A DNA stretch of 64,000 nucleotides from Ulva prolifera (Eukaryota; Chlorophyta; Ulvophyceae; Ulvales; Ulvaceae), in assembly GCA_023078555.1 (NCBI GenBank), contig CM041199.1, positions 3,592,513 to 3,656,512 of the forward strand, written 5' to 3'. Positions 47,001-57,339 of this stretch are shown here, one piece after another. The translations under genes and the position numbers were made by a program. The notes beneath the pieces were generated by a model, which was not told the DNA's origin, did not search any database, and saw only the letters and a list, made by a program, of their open reading frames with translations. How positions within the stretch are numbered: position 1 is the stretch's first letter; each line of letters opens with the position of its first letter.

Positions 47001-47802
47001 TGTTGTGTTGCATGCTGCCAAACCATGGCCCGTTCCATGTACACCACCTGTCCATCCGCCTCGCTGTGCCGTCCACGTGCGTGCTCTCCATTCCCGGAAT
47101 GCTGCCAAAAATCGCACCTCTTCTATGCTTTCCTCACTCCTACACTTGTGTACACGAAGCTGCGCACGTGCCGTCCGTGCCGGTGCATGCTGTGCATGCG
47201 CGCTGAGAGCTGCGGCGCACCCCGTGCAGGCGCCGGGGGCGGCGGCGGCGGCGATGCCGAAAGAGGGCCTGGAGGACGGCTTCCTCGATATGGCGCCCAC
47301 CGCACCGCGCCTGCCGCTGCTGCCGATCTCCATGCCACACGTCGAGGCCGCGGCGGTCGCCGCGCACGCGCCGGCCGCCGACGGCCCCGCAGCCGCGGGG
47401 CCCGCGGCCGCGGCCGCCGTGGCGCCAGCCCGGCTCGCGGCGCGGGTGTCCGGCGCCGCCGTGGCGCCGCCGCGCACGGCGGCGGACCTGTGTGCGGCGC
47501 TCAGCTTCGGGGAGGTCCCGCTAGGCAAGCCGCTGGCGGCACTCGAGGGCGGGGGCGTTGGTGCGGGCGGTGGGGTGGAAGGGGACGGGGGTGTGGCTGG
47601 GGCGGCCATGGCGAGCCTTGAGAGCCTTGGGGCGAGGATCTCTGGGTCCGCTGGGTCAGCGTTCACTGGTGGAATCGGCCTGAATGTGAGTGCTGTGCAG
47701 GAGCAGCTGGGCTCGTTTGGTGGGTTTAGTAGTGTGCTCCAGCCTGGAGGGGTTTTCCCGTCAAACTTCTTCGGGTCTGCCTTTGGGTCGAGCAACAAGT
47801 AG
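41092..47802 (+). CDS. COG1: Conserved oligomeric Golgi complex subunit 1
   Basis: Eight exons: 41092-41196, 41508-41760, 42294-42553, 43401 to about 44670, about 45094-45412, 45777-45989, 46309-46641 and 47230-47802, roughly 1,100 codons. COG1 belongs to lobe A of the COG tether, which captures retrograde vesicles at the Golgi. The N-terminal motif is clear: AEALFESKSVADIKK, then KKLQLRQMVGDSYHELITSA. Next come VKFLVDTPEALW and SALATVCLLQGCSSQEAL. Near the end, GTLQLVFDTLLISKAL, ERLDPVDWAAYRTHM and PRLPLLPISMP match the C-terminus of animal COG1. Donors CAG|GTGCGAC, CAG|GTATGCC, CTG|GTGCGCC and CAG|GTTTGCA keep phase 0. The boundary between exons 4 and 5 is unresolved; no good donor in the right phase was found. 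Exon 4 is about 1.3 kb and very GC-rich, unlike exons 1-2. Confidence 0.92.
42790..43030. repeat. Two copies of the GTTACAAAGGACAGAGGCC module
   Basis: Diverged copies at about 42797-42832 (TTACAAAGAAGAGAGGCTGG) and 42988-43023, in the third COG1 intron. They match modules at 9103, 9186 and 44816. Confidence 0.75.
44816..44890. repeat. Dispersed 75-bp repeat, fullest copy
   Basis: Contains ACAAAGGACAGAGGCCGGGC, then AGCGAGCCGTTGCCAGGAAT and ACACGCAAATCCACTCA. The same series occurs at 9121-9185. It lies in the COG1 intron 4 region. Confidence 0.8.
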
Positions 47803-49034
47803 AAATGTAAGCGGCTGGGCGCTCCTGTGTGATGTTGCTGAGTTCCGGAGCGGTGATCAGTGAAACAGCATCTTTGACCAATCCAACAAGAGGAGATTAC
47901 GAAGTGTTTGGCACATAACATGACTACAGCGATGCTGGAGATGGGGCATGTACATGTGCATGCGACCCATTTCATGCATATAGGCATAACGTGGTACTGA
48001 CTTATTATATTGTTGCGGGGACGCCCAGCAGAGTGACTGACTGCAGTAGTAGCAAGTGCATGCAACGACGGGAGCAGTCTCTCAGAGATATGAGGTCGTC
48101 GGGGATTCAGCACTGAGGAGCAGACCAGACTCTGTTCATATGACGTCCGAGAGCGCGCACCTGCATGTTCAGCTGGCTGTCATCTACTGCTGGAGAGTGA
48201 TCCAGTCAACATTTGCTGCGGCTGGTGTCAAGCATGAACGCGGCTGTGAAACGTGGCACGTAATGCGGGCGCGCGCGTGAGCAGGGGAGCTAGTCGGCGT
48301 GACGGCATCAGCCAGTGACATGACGAGCACGCAGGGCGGCCTCAGCTTGATAGTCTCGTGCCGTTCTACGGCTGGATCACGCTGCATTGGCGCGGGCATG
48401 TGCGGACTCAGTGCGCTCTCCAGAACAGTGAGACGTGTCGACGTCGTTTTTCTACTTGGTACGTCAACCCGACGCTGCCGAAAGCAGCCAGGCCATCTCT
48501 CTCGCTCTGTGTCTGGATATTCGTAAACATTGTAGCATTAGGTAGTGTTTTCAGCCGCCGTGGTTGTTGGCCTTTCAAACAGTGCGACACCAGCGTTGTT
48601 ACATTGATTTCCGTTGCGAACCGAGACACGCAGATTCCACCAGGGGCACTATCAGGTACTTGAGTTCCATGCTGTCCTGTCAAGATGCACTTGCAGACTT
48701 GTACAGTCACTGAGCATACGCATCATCTGCGCTTGTTTTCTTAGATGACTCACGCTGGTCACCTCCCTCGATGTGGCGGGACAGGCACTCTTCGGTGCTG
48801 CTGGCTAGCCGCATCCATGCACGTACAGACTTGACGTTCGGCATCAACCTGTAGCAGTACATACCCGCAGTTCTGTACTTGTGCTCTGCTCTTTGTTGTG
48901 CGGTTGCTGTTTCTGTGTAGTCCTCCGTCTTGTACCGCTTGAGCGCGTATTGCACGACTGCAACACTGGGCTTTGTAATCTGACGGCAAGGAACAGAATA
49001 TTTTCAAATATCTATTGTATTACAGTCTGCTGTG
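47803..49034. other. Intergenic, nothing recognised
   Basis: 3' flank of COG1 and 5' flank of the TOG gene. Composition drops to near 50% GC and there is no long frame. Confidence 0.5.
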
Positions 49035-52000
49035 ATGGAACTGGGCAACATGCTGCCTCGCAGACGTCAACGTCTGGAGCAAGGCACGGAACCTGCAACG
49101 AAAGATGGCATGGCACATCGCCCCACAAAAGGTATGCAACATAGGGCACCGTGCATCCTACTTTGACTCTGATGGTATGTTTAGCTGGGGGTCTTGCGTG
49201 CTGATATATGCGTGTCAAGTTGCACGTTGCAAGTCGCCTTGCTCGTCCACTTTGATCTAAGCCTTGCGCGCTACTTGTAAGTGTCCAAAAGTCGTATCAT
49301 AAGCCTGCAACATTCCCAAAATTTCACGCATGCACGTCGTGAGTGCCACAGGTTCAACTTGAACCTCTCCGCTAATGCTATGCATCCCTGATCGTTTCGT
49401 GGCAGCAGGTTTTATTGTTTCGCCAGTCGAGCAAAAGAAATCTCTTCAAACATCGGAAACTAACGCAAGCCTGCGTGATGCATCGAACACCGTGGATGCG
49501 CAGTCGCCCAGAGTCTCAGCACAGCGCCCTACAGCAAAGGAGATCGCTGCAGCTCGTGCCGCGCGCATCAGGCTAGGATACGAAACAGACGACACTGGCA
49601 GTATGCCTGAGGCATGTTCTTATCTGCATGCGTGTCGAGACCATTGTTGACTCAATGCTGTGCGCTACAGCTACTGAGGTCGTGGCACTTGTAGGCTGTA
49701 GCACCAAAACTACCCGACGGACCAGAGCCGACACCACCTGCACAGATCGACTACATCCCTCTAAGCATGTGCCAGCCGTGTCAAGATGCGGACGCTGCTG
49801 TACGGGTGAGTCATCCTTTCTGCTTGAGTGACCTGTGCACTGACACAGTGAATTCAGTGGGATCACAATAGTGCACCTGGTTCAGGAAACCGAGTCGGGG
49901 CTGAAGAATAGCAACTGGATCAAGGCATGTGAAGCCCTTATGATGCTTCAGCGCCTCACTGCACATCACAGTGATGTGATAATTGCCAATCTGTGCGCCT
50001 TCACCATCTTGACCTTGTGCATGTGCTGCTGTCAATTTGATTGCAGTCATCCGCAGTTGTAATGCAGTCTGAGCTGTATGAAGCACGCTTCCAGTGCAGA
50101 CGCCGCTCGATTCTGAGCCTGGATTGGTCTGATTTCTAATGTCAGGTCATCGCTTGTACAGGGAAACATTGGCGCCACTTCTAGTCAAGCACGTACAGAG
50201 CCTCCGGAGTCAGGTTTGTAAGGTGCTCCATCATCAGCTCCACGTTGAGGCCATAACCATGTCAAGCCATGTGCACCTGGAGACAATTTCAGGCATGTGC
50301 TGTGTCCACATTTAGCAACAACGCAGCAGATCGCAGTCATCGCTACAGTTCACCTGTCATAGTTCTTGCACGCAGGAGGATGTCAGCTAGTCAGTTGAAC
50401 CTAGCAGGTTCTACATGCGATTCATGCAGCAACATACTACCTCCTTCAAGTCGTGTTCTCTGGCAATATGTGCTCTGTCAGCTGCTGTGCAGTCCAGTGA
50501 CATGGCCGCTATACCACTAGATTGCCACATGGTCCCTGATGTTGTTCAACGCGAAAGTGATAGGTACATGCGCCTCTTGAGACACTGCCGCCCCTCCGCA
50601 GGCATCACCCTGATGCACGGACCACACACGTATTTCCCCACATGTCTGCACACAGCAGGGCATCTTCATCCGGCTGATTGAACACAACCCCGTCTGTGCC
50701 TGTACACAGCAGGGCATATTCATCCGGCTGATTGAAGAGAACCCCGTCTGTGTCTGCACATATGCATTGCGATGTACCGCCGTCCCCTCCGTGTTTGTTC
50801 ACCTACACCACGCCCCTGCAGATTGCCATCCTCGTGTATGGTGACATGCTGACAGCGCTTGGGGACCGCATGCTGGCCCACCTCGACGGCCCGGCCGGCA
50901 TGGAGAAGCCGAGCCAGAGCGCCCTCTGCCAGCTGCTGCTCAAGTCTGTGTCAAAGGACAAGAAGTTTGTGCTGGAGGCCGCGCAGCAGGTGCTGCGGAT
51001 CGCGTCTGAGACCCTGGACGCCCGGGACATGGCCCTGAAGCTCCTCGCATATGCCAAGCACAAGTGCGCCACCCACCTATTGCTCCCAGAAATCTGACAA
51101 GCGCTGTGGGGCCAGCACAGTTGATGTGGCATAGGTTGGGATCGGCGTCTTGCTCTTCTGCACTTAGCTGCAAGGAGCCAGATTCTGACGCTGGCCTTGT
51201 TCTCTGCGCTGCCCGTTCGAGAGCGACAATCCCCCAAACTCGTGATCTGCAACGACTCAGTAGAAGCTTGGCCCAACGACTGAGCTAGGACTGCATGAGC
51301 CGCTCCCGGCTCGAAGCGCAGCAGCTGCTGGCTGCATCGCGGGGATCAGCGTGTAGCGTCAGCCCGCGTGTCCGGGCCGATCCACGTGCAGCGGATGTTC
51401 ACCGCGGGTCCACGCGCCAGCCCACAGCCCCGGGATGTACGAGGGCAGAACAACAGCAGAGCCTGACGTCGGGGCCGCCGTGGTGCAGGAACCCTGCGGT
51501 GCGGGGCGCAGCGGCGGAGGCGCTGCTGGCGGCGGTGCGGCGCGTCGGCGCCGACCGCGCCGCGCTCGCGCACCTCGGCCGCAGCGGGCTGCTGCAGGCC
51601 GGCGCCGCGCTGCTCACCGACAAGGCCCCGGCCGCTCGCACGTCGTCGCGGCAGGTCGTGCAGCTGCTCAAGGCGCGGCCCCCTCTGCTGCCCCCCTGTC
51701 CCGCTGCCGCCTCGCTATGCATGACCCTGAATTTGGAAACGTATACTGCCGTCGGAGTGATGTGCTGGTCCACAGCATGGAGTTCAGGCATTGCACAGGC
51801 AATGCAGTCGGCGCAGGAGCGATGCCAACTTCCCAGAATTTTCCGCATGCGCTCATGCGCTCTCCTGGAGCTTCCCCCGCGTCCAGATGGGGCCAGACCT
51901 TCGCCGGTGATTCTGCTACTCTATGTTTTTTTTTTTTGCTTTTTTTCATCTCATGGATATTTTTGGCAGTTGGCGGCGGACCTTGGTGTGCGTCCACCAC

Positions 52001-52519
52001 ATCTGCTGGCGCGCGCACTGAATGATCTGTAATTGGGGGATTGGTGTGGTGCAGGACTGCGTGGAGGAGCAGGCTGCGCTCGAGCAGGGCTGCGACGAGC
52101 CTCCTCTCGAGAAGGAGCCCTCCTCCGACCAGGAGAACACCAACACCCTCTGCGGCAACGCCGTCGAGGAGCAGCCGGTTCCGCCGGTGCGCGGCTACGC
52201 CACCCGCAGCGCCGTCGCGGCCGCAAAGGCCGCCGCTGCCGCTGCCGCCGCCAGCTCTTCCGTGGATGTGGAGGCCAAGGGCGCCTCTGCCCCGGATGCG
52301 GTCGCCGTGCAGGGCGCCGGTAAGGCTCCGTCTGCCGCGCCGCGGCGGCTGTCCGAGCGCGCGGACGCGAAGGGCGTGGAGGCGGACCGGCAGAGTGTCG
52401 GCAGCGGCACCTCGGCGGCCGGCGCAGCGGCGTGGGACGCGCTGTGCGCTGAGGTGCTGTCTGCGTCGGAGGTGCTGGCTGTGTCGCGGGTGATGCGGAC
52501 GGAGGCGGCTGCCGAGTAG
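49035..52519 (+). CDS. Single TOG-domain (CLASP/crescerin-like) microtubule protein
   Basis: Eight exons: 49035-49131, 49409-49600, 49702-49805, 49886-49992, 50162-50213, 50822-51063, 51489 to about 51654 and 52055-52519 (about 474 codons). All phases agree; the end of exon 7 is the least certain. After a basic, disordered N-terminus (residues 1-130), one TOG/HEAT array is visible: SGLKNSNWIKACEALMMLQRL, LAPLLVKHVQSLRSQ, ILVYGDMLTALGDRML, LKLLAYAKHKNPAVRGAAAE. Such Trp-plus-basic intra-repeat loops bind tubulin; CLASP, TOGARAM and XMAP215 proteins use arrays of them. The C-terminal third is low-complexity (Ala-, Glu- and Ser-rich). A single TOG with disordered flanks differs from the multi-TOG families, so the exact subfamily is open. 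Exons 1-5 are near 50% GC, exons 7-8 near 70%. Confidence 0.88.
50486..50529 (-). repeat. Hairpin repeat, copy 3 (inverted)
   Basis: The reverse complement begins TGTGGCAATCTAGTGG and ends CACTGGACTGCACA, a diverged copy of the hairpins at 11837 and 16696. It lies in the intron 50214-50821 of the TOG gene. Confidence 0.85.
50645..50760. repeat. Tandem duplication, 54-bp period
   Basis: Two units containing CACAGCAGGGCAT, TTCATCCGGCTGATTGAA and AACCCCGTCTGTG. It lies in the intron 50214-50821 of the TOG gene. Confidence 0.92.
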
Positions 52520-54512
52520 CTGCCGGAATGTCAGTGCCGCGGCAGTCCTGTCCAAGGCGGGGGGGGGGGGGGGGGGGGGGGGGGGATCTGGGTTGTTTGG
52601 GGGGGAAGCACGTCGCAGTGTCATTGCGGTGGAGTTTGGTGCAAGGACGAGCCCCGCTTGAACGGGTGACGGGAGATGGTTGTGGGTGCGGTGAGGGTAC
52701 GCGGCAGAGGTTCGGAGGCTGCGGCGTGTGCCGCCTCGGCATGGACCCGCACGCCTCCTGCCTCATGCAGGGCCCACACGCCCCTCAAGCACACTCACCG
52801 TCTCTGATGTAGCGGGGTCGGGGGGCATCTAGCTGATGAGCTCTGTGGCCTGGAGTCTGCAGCGCATCGGAATGGGCGCGGTTGGGCACAGAGGGACCGG
52901 GAGGTGGGGGATGTCAGAGTGGGGTGTTGTTGTCTACTGCCCTTGAAGTTGTAGGTGACAGGGTAGCTGTGCAGCCTCTGCACAAGCGTGGCTTGCGGGT
53001 CGGTGCAGATTGTTGAAGAGCTACAGATTTTGGAGGATTGCTCTGCTCTTGGTGCGATTTGCGCAGGTGATCGGGCATCAGGTTGTGGGCTGGGAGAAAG
53101 ACTATTTTGAGGGAGTTACGTGACTGCAGGCGCAGCTGATTTGAGGTTATGTTTCGGGATCCTGATGCAGAGCACAGGTTTGAACCATGCAGCTAGTGAT
53201 CGACGGCGATGTGGTCTGTCTCTGCATCGGGGCGTCAAAGACCGAGCGCCCGCAGCGTCTCTGAGCGAAGACAAGAATAATATACAGAATTTGCTGTCAG
53301 CAAATAGCAGGCTCTGACCCACCAATGAAGGGTCTGCGTTTGGTGACGGCGTAGGTAGATGTGGCTGTGTGGGTTGGGCATCATATCGCATCACACCGCA
53401 CGCGATGATATGAGCTTCATTCTGATAAAAGTTTGGACCATTGGTCAAAACTGCCCAAGCTGTGGGGTGTATGTGAGGGGAGGTCCAACAGAAGCCTAGG
53501 AAGCTGGCGCTTATGCTTTACAATGTGCAACCACGGTTGCAGTAGTGTTCTGAAATATCATGTAACCAGCTGGTTCCCTTGTATGTCTGCCTGCCTTGCA
53601 GTGCGCGTTGAAGTTGTCCCTTGTGTTTCAAGCCAGGGGATCAGTCTTTGTTTACGCATGTGGCTGCGTTGTGCGAATTCGGTAGGTGGACTGCACAACA
53701 GGACTGACATGGTGTACACTTGCAGCTGCTGCCATTAATAAGGCAGTGACCAGCACATGCACTTGACAAGCCACGGATATGAGGAATTTCTTCGAAATAG
53801 CAACTGCCACGCGGAAGAAACAGTGTAAACATTGTGTATGAGTTTTGTTTGTCTCACTCAGCGTCGCCTCATTGGCCATACACAAACACCAGAACTGGAT
53901 TAAAACAAAGCGCACAGCCGTTCAGCAGCCACGCCGACACAAAACACTGAAATCTACGAAGACTTTTCCTGTTATGGAATGCCGTAGCAGTCCCGACATA
54001 CTGGGGCAGTGGCCAGAGGGCACACCTGGCTGTGGTGCTGTCCTGCCGACATGTATTGAATAACGTACTGTTTATAAGGACTAGGTCTGTTACAACCTAC
54101 GGACAGAGCTACCTTTGTAACCGAGGTACACCATTCGATCCGTTTCATTTCCAGTGCTCCCTAGCATCGAAGACCGGTGGACTATCAGCATGCATGCCAT
54201 CTCTGCTCCCAAAGGCTCAAGTGCACTGCACCTCTCCTGCACACTACAGCATGCCTGGTCGTGCAAACTGCTCCCACTAGTTTGCATTCTGTCCACTGAT
54301 GGCTGCCCTCTGATCACCGTACTGCTGTGCACTTTCTCAAGCAGCACCGCATCACTTCTTCAGTAATGCAGGCACACAGTCCACCTGCCATACCACAGCA
54401 ACGGCAACAGTTTTGCCAGTCCAGCTGGTGAGCCTGTGCCTGCCAGCTTGACCAGCTGGCTTCATGCTGGCTACACAACGCAATGGCTACACACAATGAA
54501 GCTGGGAGGCCG
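52520..54512. other. Convergent intergenic region with a poly-G run
   Basis: Between the 3' ends of the TOG gene (+) and the HD-domain gene (-). A 27-base G run occupies 52559-52585, 40 bases after the TOG stop codon. No further gene is recognised. Confidence 0.55.
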
Positions 54513-56771
54513 CTATGCAGGAGGCACTGCAGTCAGGGCCGCCGTCAAGTCCTCAGCAGCCCACTCTTCCTCAAAGTCAGTCAGGAAACGGCGCATCTTG
54601 TGGGTGCGCGCCCGCGCCAGGGCCAGGCCCGGCCTCGTGTTCATGAGCCCCTCCAGCAGGAACAGCTTCTCGTGGAAGTGGTTCAGGGTCGTGGCCTTTG
54701 CAGCTGCTGTGGCTGAGGTGTACTCCTCCTTGGAGAGGCCGATGCGAGGCGCCACGGCTGGGTCGTAGAGAGGGCGGTTGAAGCGGCCCCCGAATGTCAG
54801 GCACCGGGCGATGCCAATTGCTCCTGCATGAAAATGTACAGTGTATGCCTGGCTCTGGCCCTTGCACAATATGCACTATTTGCACCCTGGGGCGAGGCTA
54901 AAGGGGAATTGGCACACAAGTTCTAGGGTCATTTTGATAGCGGATCCTTTCCCGCAGAGGTTTTCATAGGTCTGGCAAGCACTGGCTTGAGCATTCATGC
55001 TCACGATGCCATATGCCTACTCGTTTAAGTCGACGTTGCCCGAACCAGGGCTCCGCAGGAATCAGAATTTCTCGCAAATTGCAGGCAGGGATGTGTCGCA
55101 TCGACGGATCAGAAGCGTTCGGCTCCTGTCTGCAGTTCAGAAGTCTCCTGGAACTCCTGGAACTTGCCATACGGCTCCTGACTGCAGAGAACACACAGGA
55201 GCCAGTCCACCGTGGCAACTGAGCTCCACGAATCCAGACTTTCAGAAAAATGAACAAACATGGTACGTCACCGAGACCCATTGTTTTGTTGATTAACACA
55301 CAACTATGCAGTGCAGCAAGGCTGTGTGGGGGCGGGGCCTTGCTGGGAGAGCGACCAGGGAGGCTTGATACCTTCACGTGCGGTCTGTGTTGTTGGAACG
55401 CTACAGCATAACACAGCAAAGTGCTGGAAGATTGAGTTCAGGCTATAGTATTTCCCATTCGACGCTGGAACTGGCTGCGTCTGCAGGTCGGGCAGGCTCA
55501 GTTTTGTGATGGTGCAGATCGGGACATCTAAGTACACGTTGAGGGAGGCCAAGGCAGTTACTTCATGGTACAACCAATACAACAGCATTCCAAGATTGTC
55601 ACTTGCACGAGCATTGTTCGGCAATGTTCGTCCTGTGGTGCTTGACTGAACAAACAGCTGGCAGGTGCACGGATCAGATGCGCTCGAGGCCCATCCAACA
55701 CTACTGCTTCTGCTGGAAAGCGCACCGAGCGCGTCTAAGCGATCAGCATCTTGTACGATCCTGAGTACCAGGTCCTCGCTTGACGACGGGCTGCCTGCTA
55801 GGAAAGGGCCGGGATTTGTGTCCTGGGGTCCCGTGGTGCATGCTGGACCGCTAGGGAGGCTGTCACAGGCGCATGCAGATGGGCCTTCGTCTGCTGGAGC
55901 TGCTGCAGCTTGCAGATCGTCGGCATTGTTCCTTTCGGCCACGTCCACAGGGTGGTGCATCGTTGAACTGGATGCCTGATCACTCCTTTTTGCTAAGGAC
56001 TCCTTGAATCCGATGCTGAGTAGCACATGCTCTACGGCACGACAGACACTCCCCGGAATGTCTTGCGAGGTGAGGAAGGATGTGACAGAAGCAATTCCTG
56101 CTTTTTCCGAGTCGCAGTACTTCCAGTCCGCCACGTCATGGAGTGTTGCGCACAGTGCGACAGTGTTGTGCAGCCAGTCCTGCAGAAGACAACATACTTC
56201 TTACTGCTTCGATAATTGACGTGGCATGAACACATCAAGATTGAACTCGAAGTACGATTTTTCTGAAGGAACCGTTCTGGCAGCTGCAGCGGGGTCACCA
56301 GCCTCAGCTCCAGTGGTTCTCAGGGCAGCTGGCTACCTTGGACAGCCAGAGCAACAGTACCAACAGGCAAGTGCCGCGGCCATGCGTGACACGCTGCCAA
56401 GAGAATGACGGAATGTCTCAGACTTCGCAGTGAACAGACCGCAGCTTCGTCACAAAAGCAGGTCTCCAGCGCTTGACGCATGTCGAGGGAGCACACCGGC
56501 GCGTCATGCTCGCATGCTCTCAGCAGACTTTCCGAGAGCGTCACAACTCGCTGAATGTGCCTGCAGAAATTCCATATGCCCTTTGCGATTCTGTTGGTGT
56601 TGGAACGTTCAGCATGCTGCGCAGCAGGTGCGCCACTTGCAGAACGCACGTCCAATCGTGCGATGCGTCTACTCCTCGGCACGAAAGCTCCTTCTGGACG
56701 TAATTCTTCGCTGCCTCCACCATTGATATTGACGTGGGAATCATACCACTAGTCTCCGTTGATTGGACCAT
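54513..56771 (-). CDS. HD-domain metal-dependent phosphohydrolase, YedJ-like
   Basis: Four exons (56650-56771, about 56440-56560, 55726-56179, 54513-54823) give about 335 residues. The HD-fold metal ligands are present: SHDWTHIQRV (H38, D39, H42), LHDVADWK (H95, D96) and DADRLDALGAIGIAR (from D225), the last joined across a G|GTGCGCT...GCAG|GA splice. The C-terminal part (YTSATAAAKATTLNHFHEKLF, LMNTRPGLALARARTHKMRRFL) is typical of the YedJ/YpgQ family. These are small cytosolic hydrolases, some active on nucleotides; substrate here is unknown. A Ser/Ala/Pro-rich insert of about 80 residues lies between the second HD motif and DADRLDALG. The exon 2 end is tentative. The gene diverges from the cyclophilin-SYF2 gene. 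Confidence 0.87.
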
Positions 56772-57339
56772 GCTCTAGAGCCTTTTTGCAAGCTGCGACG
56801 ATCGGAATACTTACAGAGTTTACAGCTAGCACGTTTCACATATCTTCTCGTGACAATGTATGAGCAATGTGCTACGGCGAGTCTCTGTATCAAAATCGAT
56901 TGGTTTGACCCATGCACACAGCTTACACAGCGGCAACATCTGTTGCCACTGATTTTGAATATGCGGCGCAGCGCGCGCCGCTTTGTGCGTCGCGGCGTAT
57001 GTGTGTCTTAGGTGCATTCGGCGCACCGCTGTCAGCAATGCACAGGCCAATGCAGAACAGATGCTTGTGGACGGGAGTCGCTAAGAATGCTCACTGTATT
57101 GACATGGTAGGTATAAAGCGCTCAGCTTCGATCGCTGCGCGTCGAACTGGCCTCAGCTGCGATCGCATGTCGCAGACTTGAACTCTAGTCACTGTTCTTC
57201 GGCAAGTCCGGGTACCCAGCTGCGTAGAGCCTCGTAAGTTGGCCTCAGGTGTAGCCGCTACGTTGTGGTCATACACGGTGATCGCTGTCTCTTCGCACGG
57301 GATCACACTTCAGCATAGACGCAGAGGCACCGTGTGCTC
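56772..57339. promoter_or_regulatory. Divergent region between HD hydrolase and cyclophilin-SYF2
   Basis: 568 bp between two divergent start codons. It probably carries both promoters. No named motif can be supported. Confidence 0.45.

Noticed and set aside
46992-48113. 373-codon minus-strand frame
   Set aside because: Overlaps the last COG1 exon in antisense and continues into non-coding 3' flank without any motif.
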